Shown piece after piece: positions 1 to 9,860 of a stretch of 17,137 nt of DNA. Where the stretch lies: the NCBI RefSeq assembly GCF_000718775.1, contig NZ_JOCB01000141.1, positions 1 through 17,137 of the forward strand. The letters run 5' to 3'. The notes below the pieces were generated by a model. It searched no databases, had not been told where the DNA came from, and saw nothing but the letters and a program-made list of their open reading frames with translations. Origin of the DNA: Streptomyces sp. NRRL S-31. Lineage in GTDB: Bacteria > Actinomycetota > Actinomycetes > Streptomycetales > Streptomycetaceae. Within the stretch, counting starts at the first letter, position 1. Each line of letters starts with the position of its first letter. Both the position numbers and the translations under genes were made by a program.

Positions 1-63
1 GGTGGGGGCTGGGTGGGCGGCTGTGCCGTCGGGCCCGGGCGGGCCGCCGTAGGGGCGCGGGCG

Positions 64-72
64 TTGTCCACA
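64..72 (+). promoter_or_regulatory. DnaA-box match upstream of uvrC
   Basis: The nonamer TTGTCCACA equals the preferred Streptomyces DnaA box as I recall it. It sits about 40-50 nt upstream of the predicted uvrC transcription start and just upstream of the damage-type promoter element. A T/A-rich nonamer like this is rare by chance in DNA of this composition, but a single box is weak evidence for binding. Confidence 0.4.
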
Positions 73-83
73 GGCCCGACGCG

Positions 84-106
84 CTGTCGGTGCTCGCCAG
101 TAGGGT
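84..106 (+). promoter_or_regulatory. DNA-damage (RecA-NDp / PafBC-type) promoter of uvrC
   Basis: CTGTCGGTG (84-92), exactly 8 nt, then TAGGGT (101-106). The actinobacterial RecA-independent damage promoter is tTGTCRgtg-N8-TAnnnT, recognised through PafBC, so only the weakly conserved first base differs. The last base of the -10 is 7 nt before the A of the uvrC ATG, which places the transcription start at or within a base or two of the start codon. No good Shine-Dalgarno lies between them, consistent with a leaderless mRNA. Confidence 0.65.
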
Positions 107-113
107 GTGAGAC

Positions 114-2207
114 ATGGCCGACCCCTCCAGCTACCGCCCCAGTCCGGGTGAGATCCCGGACTCCCCAGGGGTGTACAGGTTCCGTGACGAGCACCGCCGG
201 GTGATCTACGTCGGAAAGGCGAAGAGCCTGCGTCAGCGCCTGGCGAACTACTTCCAGGACCTGGCGAACCTGCACCCACGCACCCGGACCATGGTGACCA
301 CCGCCGCGTCCGTGGAGTGGACCGTGGTGTCCACGGAGGTCGAGGCGCTACAGCTGGAGTACTCCTGGATCAAGGAGTATGACCCCCGGTTCAACGTCAA
401 GTACCGCGACGACAAGAGCTACCCGTATCTCGCGGTGACGATGAACGAGCAGTTCCCGCGCGTGCAGGTGATGCGCGGTCACAAGAAGAAGGGCGTCCGG
501 TACTTCGGGCCGTACGCGCACGCGTGGGCCATCCGGGACACCGTCGACCTGCTGCTGCGCGTGTTCCCGGTGCGGACCTGCTCGGCCGGCGTCTTCAAGA
601 ACGCCGCGCGCACCGGCCGCCCCTGTCTGCTCGGCTACATCGGCAAGTGCTCCGCGCCCTGCGTCGGCCGGATCAGCCCCGAGGACCACCAGGATCTGGC
701 CGAGGACTTCTGCGACTTCATGGCCGGCCGGACCGGTGCCTACCTCCGCCGTCTGGAGAAGCGGATGATGGAGGCGGCCGAGGAGATGGAGTACGAGCGG
801 GCCGGCCGCCTGCGCGACGACATCGAGGCCCTGAAGAAGGCCATGGAGAAGAACGCGGTCGTCCTCGCCGACGCGACCGACGCCGACCTCATCGCCGTCG
901 CCGAGGACGAGCTGGAGGCGGCCGTGCAGATATTCCACGTGCGCGGCGGACGGGTCCGCGGCCAGCGCGGCTGGGTGACCGACAAGGTCGAGGAGGTCAC
1001 GATCGGCGCCCTGGTCGAGCACGCCCTCCAGCAGCTGTACGGCGAGGAGAGCGGGGACGCCGTCCCCAGGGAGGTGCTGGTCCCGGCCCTGCCCGAGCCG
1101 GTCGAGCCGGTCCAGGAGTGGCTGGCCGGCCGCCGCGGGTCGAACGTGTCGCTGCGCATCCCGCAGCGCGGCGACAAGAAGGCGCTCATGGAGACCGTGC
1201 AGCGCAACGCCCAGCAGGCCCTCGCGCTGCACAAGACCAAACGCGCCTCCGACCTGACCACGCGCTCGCGTGCGCTGGAGGAGATCGCCGACGCGCTGGA
1301 GCTGGACAGCGCCCCGCTGCGGATCGAGTGCTACGACATCTCGCACCTCCAGGGCGACGACGTAGTGGCCTCCATGGTCGTCTTCGAGGACGGCCTGCAA
1401 CGCAAGAGCGAGTACCGGCGCTTCCAGATCAAGGGCTTCGCCGGTCAGGACGACGTCCGCTCCATGCACGAGGTGATCACCCGCCGCTTCCGGCGCTACC
1501 TCGCCGAGAAGGAGCGGACGGGGGAGTGGGCCGACGGCACGGTCGGCGAGGAGGCCCTCGCCGACGGCGCCCCCGCCGACGGCACCGAGGAGATCACGAA
1601 CTCCCTCAAGGACGACGACGGCCGGCCCCGGAAGTTCGCGTACCCGCCCCAGCTGGTCGTGGTCGACGGCGGCCGGCCACAGGTCGCGGCGGCCCGGCGC
1701 GCCCTGGACGAGCTGGGTATCGACGACATCGCGGTCTGCGGCCTCGCCAAGCGCCTGGAGGAGGTCTGGGTGCCCGGCGAGGACGACCCGGTGGTCCTGC
1801 CCCGCACCAGCGAGGGCCTGTACCTCCTCCAGCGCATCCGCGACGAGGCCCACCGCTTCGCGATCACCTACCAGCGCACCAAGCGCGCCAAGCGTTTCCG
1901 CGCCGGCCCGCTGGACGAGGTCCCCGGCCTCGGCGAGACACGCAAACAGGCGCTCATCAAGCATTTCGGCTCGGTGAAGAAGCTGCGGTCCGCCACAATC
2001 GAACAGATCCAGGAAGTGCCCGGGATAGGCCGAAAGACGGCCGAGACCATCGCTGTGGCCCTCGCCCAGGCGGCCCCGGCCGCACCCGCCGTGAACACGG
2101 CGACCGGAGAGATCATTGAGGACGAGGAACCCGGTACGACGGGGGGTTCCTCGGGGGAGCCCGTGACCGCGGGCGTCCCGGACGAACGACGGGGGCAGGA
2201 GACATGA
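114..2207 (+). CDS. uvrC: Excinuclease ABC subunit C (UvrC)
   Basis: UvrC makes the two incisions flanking a lesion in nucleotide-excision repair, after handover from UvrA/UvrB. The 697-residue protein shows the full family order. The N-terminal GIY-YIG nuclease has GVY at 19-21, IYVGKAKSL at 31-39 and the PRFN...RDDKSYPY block near 90-105. A UVR (UvrB-binding) helix pair lies at about 215-245. The RNase H-like 5' nuclease has D408 (DISHLQG), D446/D447, D518 (VVVDGG) and H580 (DEAHRF). Tandem helix-hairpin-helix motifs lie at about 600-660 (VPGLG and VPGIG). A low-complexity acidic insert (about 470-505) and an acidic tail after 665 are typical of Streptomyces versions. The ATG at 114 is chosen because the -10 box lies 7 nt upstream, implying leaderless translation. 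The stop overlaps the rapZ start (ATGA), so this is the first gene of a four-gene operon. Confidence 0.98.
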   Translation: MADPSSYRPSPGEIPDSPGVYRFRDEHRRVIYVGKAKSLRQRLANYFQDLANLHPRTRTMVTTAASVEWTVVSTEVEALQLEYSWIKEYDPRFNVKYRDDKSYPYLAVTMNEQFPRVQVMRGHKKKGVRYFGPYAHAWAIRDTVDLLLRVFPVRTCSAGVFKNAARTGRPCLLGYIGKCSAPCVGRISPEDHQDLAEDFCDFMAGRTGAYLRRLEKRMMEAAEEMEYERAGRLRDDIEALKKAMEKNAVVLADATDADLIAVAEDELEAAVQIFHVRGGRVRGQRGWVTDKVEEVTIGALVEHALQQLYGEESGDAVPREVLVPALPEPVEPVQEWLAGRRGSNVSLRIPQRGDKKALMETVQRNAQQALALHKTKRASDLTTRSRALEEIADALELDSAPLRIECYDISHLQGDDVVASMVVFEDGLQRKSEYRRFQIKGFAGQDDVRSMHEVITRRFRRYLAEKERTGEWADGTVGEEALADGAPADGTEEITNSLKDDDGRPRKFAYPPQLVVVDGGRPQVAAARRALDELGIDDIAVCGLAKRLEEVWVPGEDDPVVLPRTSEGLYLLQRIRDEAHRFAITYQRTKRAKRFRAGPLDEVPGLGETRKQALIKHFGSVKKLRSATIEQIQEVPGIGRKTAETIAVALAQAAPAAPAVNTATGEIIEDEEPGTTGGSSGEPVTAGVPDERRGQET

Positions 2208-3265
2208 CGGAGCACGACGCACAGCCACAGCCCACGGCACGGCGAGATCAGGCGCACGGTGCCCCGGGCGACGACGCGGTCCGGCACGGAGCCGGCCAGG
2301 ACACCGGCCGGCCCGACGCCGGTCAGGACACGGGCCACGACACGGGCCAGGACGACGGAGCACAGGTGAGTACGGGCAACGAGACAACCGGGGCCCCCGA
2401 GGCGGCCATCCCCGAGCTGGTGATCATCTCCGGCATGTCCGGAGCGGGCCGGTCCACAGCCGCGAAGTGTCTGGAGGACCTCGGCTGGTTCGTCGTGGAC
2501 AACCTCCCGCCCGCCCTCATCCCCACCATGGTGGAACTGGGTGCCCGCTCGCAGGGCAACGTCGCGCGGATCGCGGTCGTGGTGGACGTGCGCGGCCGGC
2601 GCTTCTTCGACAACCTGCGCGAGTCCCTCGCCGACCTGGACACCCGGGGCGTCACCCGGCGGATCGTCTTCCTGGAGTCCTCCGACGAGGCCCTGGTCCG
2701 CCGCTTCGAGTCGGTGCGCCGTCCGCACCCGCTCCAGGGCGACGGGCGCATCGTGGACGGCATCGCCGCCGAGCGGGAGCTGCTGCGCGAGCTGCGCGGC
2801 GACGCCGACCTGGTGATCGACACCTCCAGTCTCAACGTGCACGAGCTGCGCGCCAAGATGGACGCCCAGTTCGCCGGCGAGGAGGAGCCCGAGCTGCGGG
2901 CCACCGTGATGTCCTTCGGCTTCAAGTACGGCCTCCCGGTCGACGCCGACCTGGTCGCCGACATGCGGTTCCTGCCCAACCCGCACTGGGTGCCGGAACT
3001 GCGCCCGTACACCGGCCTCAACGAGGAGGTCGCGGCCTATGTCTTCAACCAGCCCGGCGCGAAGGAGTTCCTCGACCGGTACGCCGAGCTGCTGCGGCTC
3101 ATCGCGGCCGGCTACCGGCGCGAGGGCAAGCGGTACGTGACCATCGCCATCGGCTGTACCGGCGGCAAGCACCGCTCGGTCGCGATGTCGGAGAAGCTCG
3201 CCGCGCGGCTCGCGGCCGAGGGCGTGGAGACGGTGGTCGTACACCGGGACATGGGACGGGAATGA
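2204..3265 (+). CDS. rapZ: RapZ/YvcJ-family nucleotide-binding protein
   Basis: This is a P-loop ATP/GTP-binding protein of the RapZ (YvcJ) family. In E. coli RapZ is an RNA-binding adaptor that controls glmS via small RNAs; the Streptomyces role is not established. The core starts at about residue 70 with the Walker [10 protein letters not shown] (77-85). It has the [10 protein letters not shown] segment and ends with the conserved [10 protein letters not shown] motif near 317-326. At 353 residues it is longer than the roughly 285-295 of E. coli and Bacillus homologues. The excess is an N-terminal low-complexity stretch (1-60) rich in G, Q, D and T with a repeated QDTG unit. ATG 2204 overlaps the uvrC stop and has AGGAG very close upstream. 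A GTG at 2366 with GGAG at 2357-2360 would give a 299-residue protein of normal family length. The stop overlaps yvcK by 4 nt. Confidence 0.95.
   Translation: MTEHDAQPQPTARRDQAHGAPGDDAVRHGAGQDTGRPDAGQDTGHDTGQDDGAQVSTGNETTGAPEAAIPELVIISGMSGAGRSTAAKCLEDLGWFVVDNLPPALIPTMVELGARSQGNVARIAVVVDVRGRRFFDNLRESLADLDTRGVTRRIVFLESSDEALVRRFESVRRPHPLQGDGRIVDGIAAERELLRELRGDADLVIDTSSLNVHELRAKMDAQFAGEEEPELRATVMSFGFKYGLPVDADLVADMRFLPNPHWVPELRPYTGLNEEVAAYVFNQPGAKEFLDRYAELLRLIAAGYRREGKRYVTIAIGCTGGKHRSVAMSEKLAARLAAEGVETVVVHRDMGRE
2294..2356 (+). repeat. Short tandem-like repeats in the rapZ N-terminal extension
   Basis: Two 16-nt copies of GG(C/T)CAGGACAC(C/G)GGCC lie at 2294-2309 and 2321-2336 (14 of 16 identical), followed by a partial third copy (2345-2356). 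They encode the QDTG-type peptide repeats. The unit contains GACAC, the pentamer of WhiA sites, but it recurs simply because the repeat does. Confidence 0.6.
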
Positions 3266-4329
3266 CGGAACGTACACCGCGGCTGGGCAGGCTGCGCCGG
3301 ATGGTGCCGGAGGCGCGCGCCGGCCGCCCGGCCGAGGCCCGCGGGGGCCGTCCCCGCCGGCGCGGCGCCCAGCCCAAGGTGGTCGCGCTCGGCGGCGGCA
3401 TGGGCCTGTCCGCGTCGCTCGCCGCGCTGCGCCGGATCACCGGTGACCTCACCGCCGTCGTCACCGTGGCCGACGACGGCGGCTCCAGCGGCCGGCTCCG
3501 GGACGAGCTGGGCGTACTGCCCCCCGGCGACCTGCGCAAGGCGCTGGCCGCGCTGTGCGGCGACGACGACTGGGGCCAGACCTGGGCCCGGGTCATCCAG
3601 CACCGCTTCCAGTCCCAGGGCGACCTGCACGACCACGCGGTCGGCAACCTGCTGATCGTCGCCCTGTGGGAGCAGCTGGGCGACCATGTGCAGGCCCTGG
3701 ACCTGGTCGGCAAGCTGCTCGGCGCGCACGGGCGCGTGCTGCCCATGTCCGCCGTGCCGCTGGAGTTGCAGGCCCTGGTCAAGGGGCATGATCCCGAGCG
3801 TCCGGAGGACGTGGACACGGTGCGCGGGCAGGCCACCGTCGCCCTCACCCCCGGCGAGGTGCAGTCGGTGCACCTCGTGCCCCACGACCCGCCCGCCGTC
3901 CCCGAGGCCGTCGCGGCCGTCCTGGACGCGGACTGGGTGGTGCTGGGCCCCGGCTCCTGGTTCTCCTCGGTCATCCCGCACCTGCTGGTGCCCGAGCTGC
4001 TGGACGCCCTCACCGAGACCAAGGCGCGCCGGGTGCTGTCCCTGAACCTGGCGCCGCAGCCGGGAGAAACCGAGGGCTTCTCCCCGCAGCGTCATTTGGA
4101 GGTTTTGGGGCGACACGCCCCTAAACTCGCCCTGGACGTGGTGCTGGCCGACGAGGCCGCCGTGCCCGACCGCGACTCGCTCACCGAGGCCGCCAAGCGG
4201 CTGGGAGCCGCGGTCGAGCTGGCGCCCGTGGCCCGGACCGACGGATCACCCCGGCACGATCCGGAGCTGTTGGCCGCCGCGTACGACCGTATTTTTCGGA
4301 TGCATGGAAGGATCGGCCCATGGCGATGA
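3262..4329 (+). CDS. yvcK: YvcK/GlmR (CofD-like) family protein
   Basis: This gene encodes a gluconeogenesis-factor family protein. In Bacillus YvcK/GlmR binds UDP-GlcNAc and stimulates GlmS, linking carbon flow to cell-wall precursor synthesis; the same role here is an inference. The 355-residue protein has a basic N-terminal extension (1-38). The CofD-like Rossmann core follows: [14 protein letters not shown] (40-53), [14 protein letters not shown] (68-80), [10 protein letters not shown] (86-95), [12 protein letters not shown] and, further on, [16 protein letters not shown] 3262 overlaps the rapZ stop as ATGA, which fixes the start. The 3' end overlaps whiA by 10 nt. Codons 278-288 (about 4093-4125) break sharply from the usual G/C-ending usage (CAT, TTG, GTT, TTG, CGA, CCT, AAA), where a second, regulatory constraint is likely. 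The rapZ-yvcK-whiA order is conserved across Gram-positive bacteria. Confidence 0.95.
   Translation: MTERTPRLGRLRRMVPEARAGRPAEARGGRPRRRGAQPKVVALGGGMGLSASLAALRRITGDLTAVVTVADDGGSSGRLRDELGVLPPGDLRKALAALCGDDDWGQTWARVIQHRFQSQGDLHDHAVGNLLIVALWEQLGDHVQALDLVGKLLGAHGRVLPMSAVPLELQALVKGHDPERPEDVDTVRGQATVALTPGEVQSVHLVPHDPPAVPEAVAAVLDADWVVLGPGSWFSSVIPHLLVPELLDALTETKARRVLSLNLAPQPGETEGFSPQRHLEVLGRHAPKLALDVVLADEAAVPDRDSLTEAAKRLGAAVELAPVARTDGSPRHDPELLAAAYDRIFRMHGRIGPWR
4093..4134 (+). promoter_or_regulatory. Candidate internal whiA promoter/operator inside yvcK
   Basis: An inverted repeat GGGGC-GACAC-GCCCC (4107-4121) is flanked by TTTT and TAAA, which extend the arms with one mismatch. GACAC is the WhiA recognition pentamer. 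A possible -10, TAAACT (4122-4127), follows directly; no convincing -35 is seen at 16-18 nt. The codons here are unusually A/T-ending for this gene. In S. coelicolor a sporulation-induced, WhiA-dependent, WhiG-independent whiA promoter is known to lie inside the preceding gene, which fits this position about 190 nt before whiA. Confidence 0.5.
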
Positions 4330-5309
4330 CGGCAGCGGTGAAGGACGAGATCTCCCGGCTCCCCGTCACCCGGACCTGCTGCAGGAAGGCGGAGGTCTCC
4401 GCCATTCTGCGGTTCGCCGGCGGCCTGCACCTGGTGAGCGGGCGCATCGTGATCGAGGCGGAGCTGGACACCGCGATGGCGGCGCGCCGGCTCAAGCGGG
4501 ACATCCTGGAGATCTTCGGCCACAGTTCCGAGCTGATCGTGATGGCTCCCGGCGGCCTGCGCCGCGGTTCGCGGTACGTCGTCCGGGTCGTCGCCGGCGG
4601 CGACCAGCTGGCCCGGCAGACGGGTCTCGTGGACGGCCGCGGGCGTCCGATCCGCGGCCTGCCGCCGCAGGTGGTCTCGGGGGCCACCTGCGACGCGGAG
4701 GCGGCCTGGCGCGGGGCCTTCCTGGCGCACGGCTCGCTGACCGAGCCCGGCCGCTCCTCCTCCCTGGAGGTGACCTGCCCGGGGCCCGAGGCGGCGCTCG
4801 CGCTGGTCGGCGCCGCCCGCAGACTGTCGATCGCGGCGAAGGCCCGCGAGGTGCGCGGGGTCGACCGGGTGGTCGTCCGGGACGGTGACGCGATCGGCGC
4901 CCTGCTCACCCGGCTGGGCGCGCACGAGTCCGTGCTGGCCTGGGAGGAGCGCCGGATGCGCCGCGAGGTGCGGGCCACGGCCAACCGGCTCGCCAACTTC
5001 GACGACGCCAACCTGCGCCGCTCGGCCCGTGCCGCCGTGGCCGCCGGTGCCCGTGTCCAGCGTGCCCTGGAGATCCTCGCCGACGAGGTGCCCGAGCACC
5101 TCGCCGCCGCCGGGCGGCTGCGCATGGAGCACAAGCAGGCGTCCCTGGAGGAGCTGGGCGCCCTCGCCGACCCGCCGCTGACGAAGGACGCGGTCGCGGG
5201 CCGTATCCGCCGGCTGCTGGCGATGGCGGACAAGCGCGCCGCCGACCTGGGCATCCCGGGCACCGAGGCCAACCTCTCCGAGGAGCTGGCGGACAACCTG
5301 GCCGGCTGA
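4320..5309 (+). CDS. whiA: Sporulation regulator WhiA
   Basis: WhiA is a DNA-binding protein that, with WhiB, stops aerial-hyphal growth and starts sporulation septation in Streptomyces. The protein is 329 residues, the usual Streptomyces length, and appears intact. The N-terminal two-thirds (about 1-220) is the degenerate LAGLIDADG homing-endonuclease-like fold, including [18 protein letters not shown] and a conserved [20 protein letters not shown] segment. The C-terminal DUF199 helix-turn-helix domain lies at about 220-320 ([20 protein letters not shown] stretch, then [20 protein letters not shown]). The start is ATG 4320, with GGAAGGA at 4306-4312. The gene overlaps the yvcK stop by 10 nt, so low-level read-through from the operon is expected, with an extra developmental promoter inside yvcK. 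A hairpin follows the stop. Confidence 0.98.
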   Translation: MAMTAAVKDEISRLPVTRTCCRKAEVSAILRFAGGLHLVSGRIVIEAELDTAMAARRLKRDILEIFGHSSELIVMAPGGLRRGSRYVVRVVAGGDQLARQTGLVDGRGRPIRGLPPQVVSGATCDAEAAWRGAFLAHGSLTEPGRSSSLEVTCPGPEAALALVGAARRLSIAAKAREVRGVDRVVVRDGDAIGALLTRLGAHESVLAWEERRMRREVRATANRLANFDDANLRRSARAAVAAGARVQRALEILADEVPEHLAAAGRLRMEHKQASLEELGALADPPLTKDAVAGRIRRLLAMADKRAADLGIPGTEANLSEELADNLAG

Positions 5310-5334
5310 CCCGACGGACCGTCAACTCGCCGTG

Positions 5335-5361
5335 TGCCGACGCCCATTCGGGTGATCGGCA
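5335..5361 (+). terminator. Hairpin downstream of whiA
   Basis: TGCCGA pairs with TCGGCA; inside, CGCCC pairs with GGGTG (one G-U) around an ATTC loop, with one bulged A. This gives an 11-bp stem 25 nt after the whiA stop. No T-run follows, which is common for Streptomyces terminators. Confidence 0.55.
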
Positions 5362-5389
5362 GCGGCGGGTGCGTGTCCGTGCGGCACTC

Positions 5390-5418
5390 TTGACTCGATC
5401 ATCCTGTGACATGAGCCT
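5390..5418 (+). promoter_or_regulatory. Possible promoter of the carboxypeptidase gene
   Basis: TTGACT (5390-5395) is a near-consensus -35 in the gap between whiA and the carboxypeptidase, but nothing at 16-18 nt downstream resembles TAnnnT. The -10 is unassigned, so this is only a weak call. Confidence 0.25.
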
Positions 5419-5462
5419 GGCAACCTGTTCGCCGCTGTGGCGGATCACCTCCAGGGGGGTTC

Positions 5463-8417
5463 ATGAGACACAGAGCGAGATCGATCCTCGCTGTCGGCGC
5501 GCTCGTGATCGGTGGAGCGAGCCTCGTACCCACGGCCCAGGCGCGGAGCGGAGGCCCGGCACCGTCCGGGCCGGACCAGGTCCGGGTCTTCCGCGCGGAG
5601 ATCACCGAGCGGCAGGTACCCCTGCTGGTCGAGGCCGGGCAGGACGCCCGGGAACTCGGTGAGCGGACGGCCGGGCGCGGCAGGAGCCAGGTCGAGGTCT
5701 ACCTCACCGGCACGCAGGCCGCGCGGCTGCGCGAACAGGGAGTCGCCCTCACCGAGCACACCCTCACCGCCAAGGCCGAGGCCCGGGTCGAGGAAGCGGC
5801 CCAGGGCGTGTTCCGTCCGTACGGCGGCAGCGGCGGGCTCAAGGAGGAGATCCTCCGCACCGCCCGGGACCACCCGGGGCTCACCAAGGTCGAGTCGATC
5901 GGCAGGACCGTCAAGGGCCAGGACATCCTCGCCCTCCGGCTGACCGGGAACGCGCGGAAGTCCCCGGACGGCTCCAAGCCGGCCGTGCTCTACATGTCCA
6001 ACCAGCACGCGCGCGAGTGGATCACGCCGGAGATGACCCGGCGGCTGATGCACTACTACCTGGACCACTACGCGACCGACAAGCGGGTCAAGAGGATCGT
6101 CGACTCGACCGAGCTGTGGTTCGTCCTCTCGGCCAACCCGGACGGCTACGACTACACCTTCCAGGACTCCGCCACCCGCCTGTGGCGCAAGAACCTGCGG
6201 GACGTCAACGGCGACGGTGTCATCAACACCGGCGACGGCGTCGACCTCAACCGCAACTTCGCCTACAAGTGGGGCTACGACGACGAGGGTTCGTCCCCCA
6301 ACCCCACCAGCCAGACCTACCGCGGCCCGAGCCCCGCGTCCGAGCCCGAGACGAAGGCCCTGGACGCCTTCGAGAAGCGGGTGGGCTTCCGGTACGCCAT
6401 CAACTACCATTCCGCGGCCGAACTCCTCCTCTACGGAGTGGGCTGGCAGGTGGCCACGCCGACGCCCGACGACGTCCTCTACCGGGCGCTGGCGGGCACG
6501 CCCGGCAACCCGGCGATCCCCGGCTACCGTTCGCAGCTCTCCTCCGAGCTGTACACCACCAACGGCGAGGCGGACGGCCACGCGGCGAACGTCAACGGGA
6601 CGGCGATGTTCACCCCGGAGATGTCCAGCTGCCAGACCGCCTCGGACAGCGACCCGGACGACGCCTGGAAGAGCCAGGACTGCCCGTCCGTCTTCAGCTT
6701 CCCCGACGACGAGAAGCTCATCCAGAGCGAGTTCGCCAAGAACGTCCCGTTCGCGCTCTCGGTCGCCGAGACCGCGCCGCACCCCGACCGGCCGGCCTCC
6801 GCGGTCGGCCTGGACGCCGCCGACTTCACCCCGGCCGCGTTCGGCACGTCGTACTCCCGGGGCGCGGACCAGGAGGTCTCGGTCGTCGTCCGCAAGGCGG
6901 TCCGGGACAAGGAGCTGAAGTACCGCGTCAACGGCGGCCGCACGCGGGACCAGGCCCTGCGGCCCTGGCGGGGCGGACGCACCTACGGCGGCGAGGACGA
7001 CCTCTACTTCGACGAGTACCGCGCCAGGGTCCGGGACGGCGAGCCCGGCGACCGGGTCGAGGTGTGGTTCACCGGCGAGACCGCGAACGGGAGGAAGGTC
7101 TCCAGCTCCCGCTTCACCTACACCGTGGCGCGGCGGCCGGAGGCCGACACCCTGGTGGTCGCCGAGGAGGGCACGGCCGCCACGCGGGCCCGGACGTACG
7201 CGGACGCGGTCCGGGCCGCCGGGCACCGGGCCCTCGTCTGGGACGTGGCCACGCAGGGCGTCCCGGACGCGCTCGGTGTCCTCGGGCACTTCCGGACGGT
7301 CGTCCACTACTCCGGCGCGAACGGCCCCGGCAACGCCACCCAGCTCCAGCTGCGCGCCCACCTCAACGAGGGCGGCCGGCTGATCGAGGCCGGCGAGCTG
7401 GCCGGCGGCGGCGTCGACCTCGGCGGCGGCAACCTCTCCGACGATTTCAGCCAGTACTACCTGGGCGCCTACAGCCGTACGTCGACCAAGGGGGCCACCG
7501 GCTTCACCGGCTTCGGCGCGCTCGACGGCTTCACCGGGGCGCTCGGGGACGCGCCCGGGAACCCGCTGGACCGGGCGGGCACCTACGGCGTCACCTCCGA
7601 GGAACTGCCGACCGCCGCGTACCCGCAGTTCGCGAGTGCGGGCGCGGGCGCGTTCGCCGGGACCGTCAACCCCTACGGGCCGTACGCGGGCGCCTCCATG
7701 GCCGCCGCCGTGCACACCGACGACGCCTACAAGCGCCTCACCCGCACCATCGACCTCAGCGGTGTCGGCGCCGCCGACCGCCCGGCGCTGACCACCCGGC
7801 TGCTGTGGGACACCGAGCCCGGCTACGACCACGCGGTGGTCGAGGCGCACACGGTGGGCGCCGACGACTGGACGACCCTGCCCGAGGCCGGCGGGGCCAC
7901 GCGGACGGCCGTGCCCGAGGAGTGCGGTGCCGGGTTCCTGATCGGCGAGCACCCGTGGCTGAGGCACTACCTGACGCTCTCCGGCAACACCTGCGCGGCG
8001 ACCGGGACCACCGGCTCCTGGAACAGCCTCACCGGCAGCTCCGCCGGCTGGCAGCAGGTGACTTTCGACCTGAGCGCGTACGCCGGGAAGTCCGTCGAGG
8101 TCACGATCGGCTACGTCACCGACCCCGGCACCGGCGGGCACGGAGTCCTCGCCGACGACGCCTCACTGGTGGTCGGCGGCGCGGCGCGGGAGACGGAGGG
8201 CTTCGAGTCGTCGCTCGGCGCCTGGAGGGCGGCCGGACCGCCCGCAGGCAGCCCGGCCGTCCTCAAGGACTGGACGCGCACCGGGGCCCTGTTCCGGACC
8301 TACGGAGCGGTCACCACGGACGACACCGTGCTGCTCGGTTTCGGCCTGGAACAGGTGGTCTCGGCGGCCGACCGGACCGCTCTGCTGAGGAAGGCGTTCG
8401 CCGCACTCGACAGGTGA
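5463..8417 (+). CDS. Secreted M14 family zinc carboxypeptidase
   Basis: This is an exported metallo-carboxypeptidase of 984 residues. A Sec signal peptide (RHRAR, hydrophobic 8-22, likely cut after AQA at 27) is followed by a propeptide-like region to about residue 115. The M14 catalytic domain carries zinc ligands H182 and E185 (NQHAREW) and H316 (NYHS), substrate-site residues near R242, N263/R264 (DLNRNF) and catalytic E386 (FTPEM). An Asp/Gly-rich DVNGDGVINTGDGVD loop precedes DLNRNF, as in Streptomyces and Thermoactinomyces carboxypeptidases. Spacing of the key residues matches pancreatic carboxypeptidase A. About 550 more residues follow: a segment starting LVVAEEGTAATRARTYADA and a jelly-roll-like region resembling the C-terminal part of immune-inhibitor-A metalloproteases. 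The start is ATG 5463 with a G-run (5454-5459). No sorting signal or C-terminal membrane anchor is visible. Peptide scavenging is the likely role; the substrate is unknown. Confidence 0.93.
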   Translation: MRHRARSILAVGALVIGGASLVPTAQARSGGPAPSGPDQVRVFRAEITERQVPLLVEAGQDARELGERTAGRGRSQVEVYLTGTQAARLREQGVALTEHTLTAKAEARVEEAAQGVFRPYGGSGGLKEEILRTARDHPGLTKVESIGRTVKGQDILALRLTGNARKSPDGSKPAVLYMSNQHAREWITPEMTRRLMHYYLDHYATDKRVKRIVDSTELWFVLSANPDGYDYTFQDSATRLWRKNLRDVNGDGVINTGDGVDLNRNFAYKWGYDDEGSSPNPTSQTYRGPSPASEPETKALDAFEKRVGFRYAINYHSAAELLLYGVGWQVATPTPDDVLYRALAGTPGNPAIPGYRSQLSSELYTTNGEADGHAANVNGTAMFTPEMSSCQTASDSDPDDAWKSQDCPSVFSFPDDEKLIQSEFAKNVPFALSVAETAPHPDRPASAVGLDAADFTPAAFGTSYSRGADQEVSVVVRKAVRDKELKYRVNGGRTRDQALRPWRGGRTYGGEDDLYFDEYRARVRDGEPGDRVEVWFTGETANGRKVSSSRFTYTVARRPEADTLVVAEEGTAATRARTYADAVRAAGHRALVWDVATQGVPDALGVLGHFRTVVHYSGANGPGNATQLQLRAHLNEGGRLIEAGELAGGGVDLGGGNLSDDFSQYYLGAYSRTSTKGATGFTGFGALDGFTGALGDAPGNPLDRAGTYGVTSEELPTAAYPQFASAGAGAFAGTVNPYGPYAGASMAAAVHTDDAYKRLTRTIDLSGVGAADRPALTTRLLWDTEPGYDHAVVEAHTVGADDWTTLPEAGGATRTAVPEECGAGFLIGEHPWLRHYLTLSGNTCAATGTTGSWNSLTGSSAGWQQVTFDLSAYAGKSVEVTIGYVTDPGTGGHGVLADDASLVVGGAARETEGFESSLGAWRAAGPPAGSPAVLKDWTRTGALFRTYGAVTTDDTVLLGFGLEQVVSAADRTALLRKAFAALDR

Positions 8418-8453
8418 GCGCGACCCCCTCTCAACGGTGCGCGGAAGGGGTGA

Positions 8454-9725
<1,272 letters not shown>

Positions 9726-9754
9726 TCGCGAGCAGCAGGACAACGAAGTGAGAG

Positions 9755-9794
9755 CAGGGCCTGAGCAGCGCACCGCGGCGCTGCCCGGGCCCTG
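9755..9794 (+). terminator. Two-part hairpin between gap and pgk
   Basis: CAGGGCC pairs with GGCCCTG (7 bp), then after a 3x3 internal loop GCAGCGC pairs with GCGCTGC (7 bp) around a 6-nt loop. It starts 29 nt after the gap stop. The strength and position indicate a terminator or mRNA-stabilising stem for gap. Confidence 0.65.
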
Positions 9795-9795
9795 T

Positions 9796-9824
9796 CCCAC
9801 GTACTGAGCACGTCCTCTTACGAT
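9796..9824 (+). promoter_or_regulatory. Probable pgk promoter with overlapping palindrome
   Basis: TACGAT (9819-9824) fits a -10; CCCACG (9796-9801) is a weak -35 at 17 nt. An imperfect 15-bp palindrome, ACGTACTGAGCACGT (9799-9813), covers the -35 and spacer and could be an operator. The expected start near 9831 leaves a leader of about 30 nt. Confidence 0.4.
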
Positions 9825-9860
9825 CAGGTGCACCACGAGCCCTCCTCAGGAGTCCACTCA

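Noticed and set aside
348..2387. Long minus-strand open frame opposite uvrC, and similar long frames elsewhere (for example 5445-8141 and 13145-15685).
   Set aside because: They are mirror frames of genuine genes in high-GC DNA; compositions are Arg/Gly/Ala/Pro-rich and no family motif is seen.
4122..4154. WhiG-type promoter TAAA ... GCCGACGA upstream of whiA.
   Set aside because: The spacer is 21 nt where about 15 is expected, the -10 is poor, and the known whiA promoter does not need WhiG.
5467..5471. GACAC at the start of the carboxypeptidase gene and many other GACAC pentamers as WhiA sites.
   Set aside because: A 5-mer is too frequent; only those set in inverted repeats with unusual context were kept.
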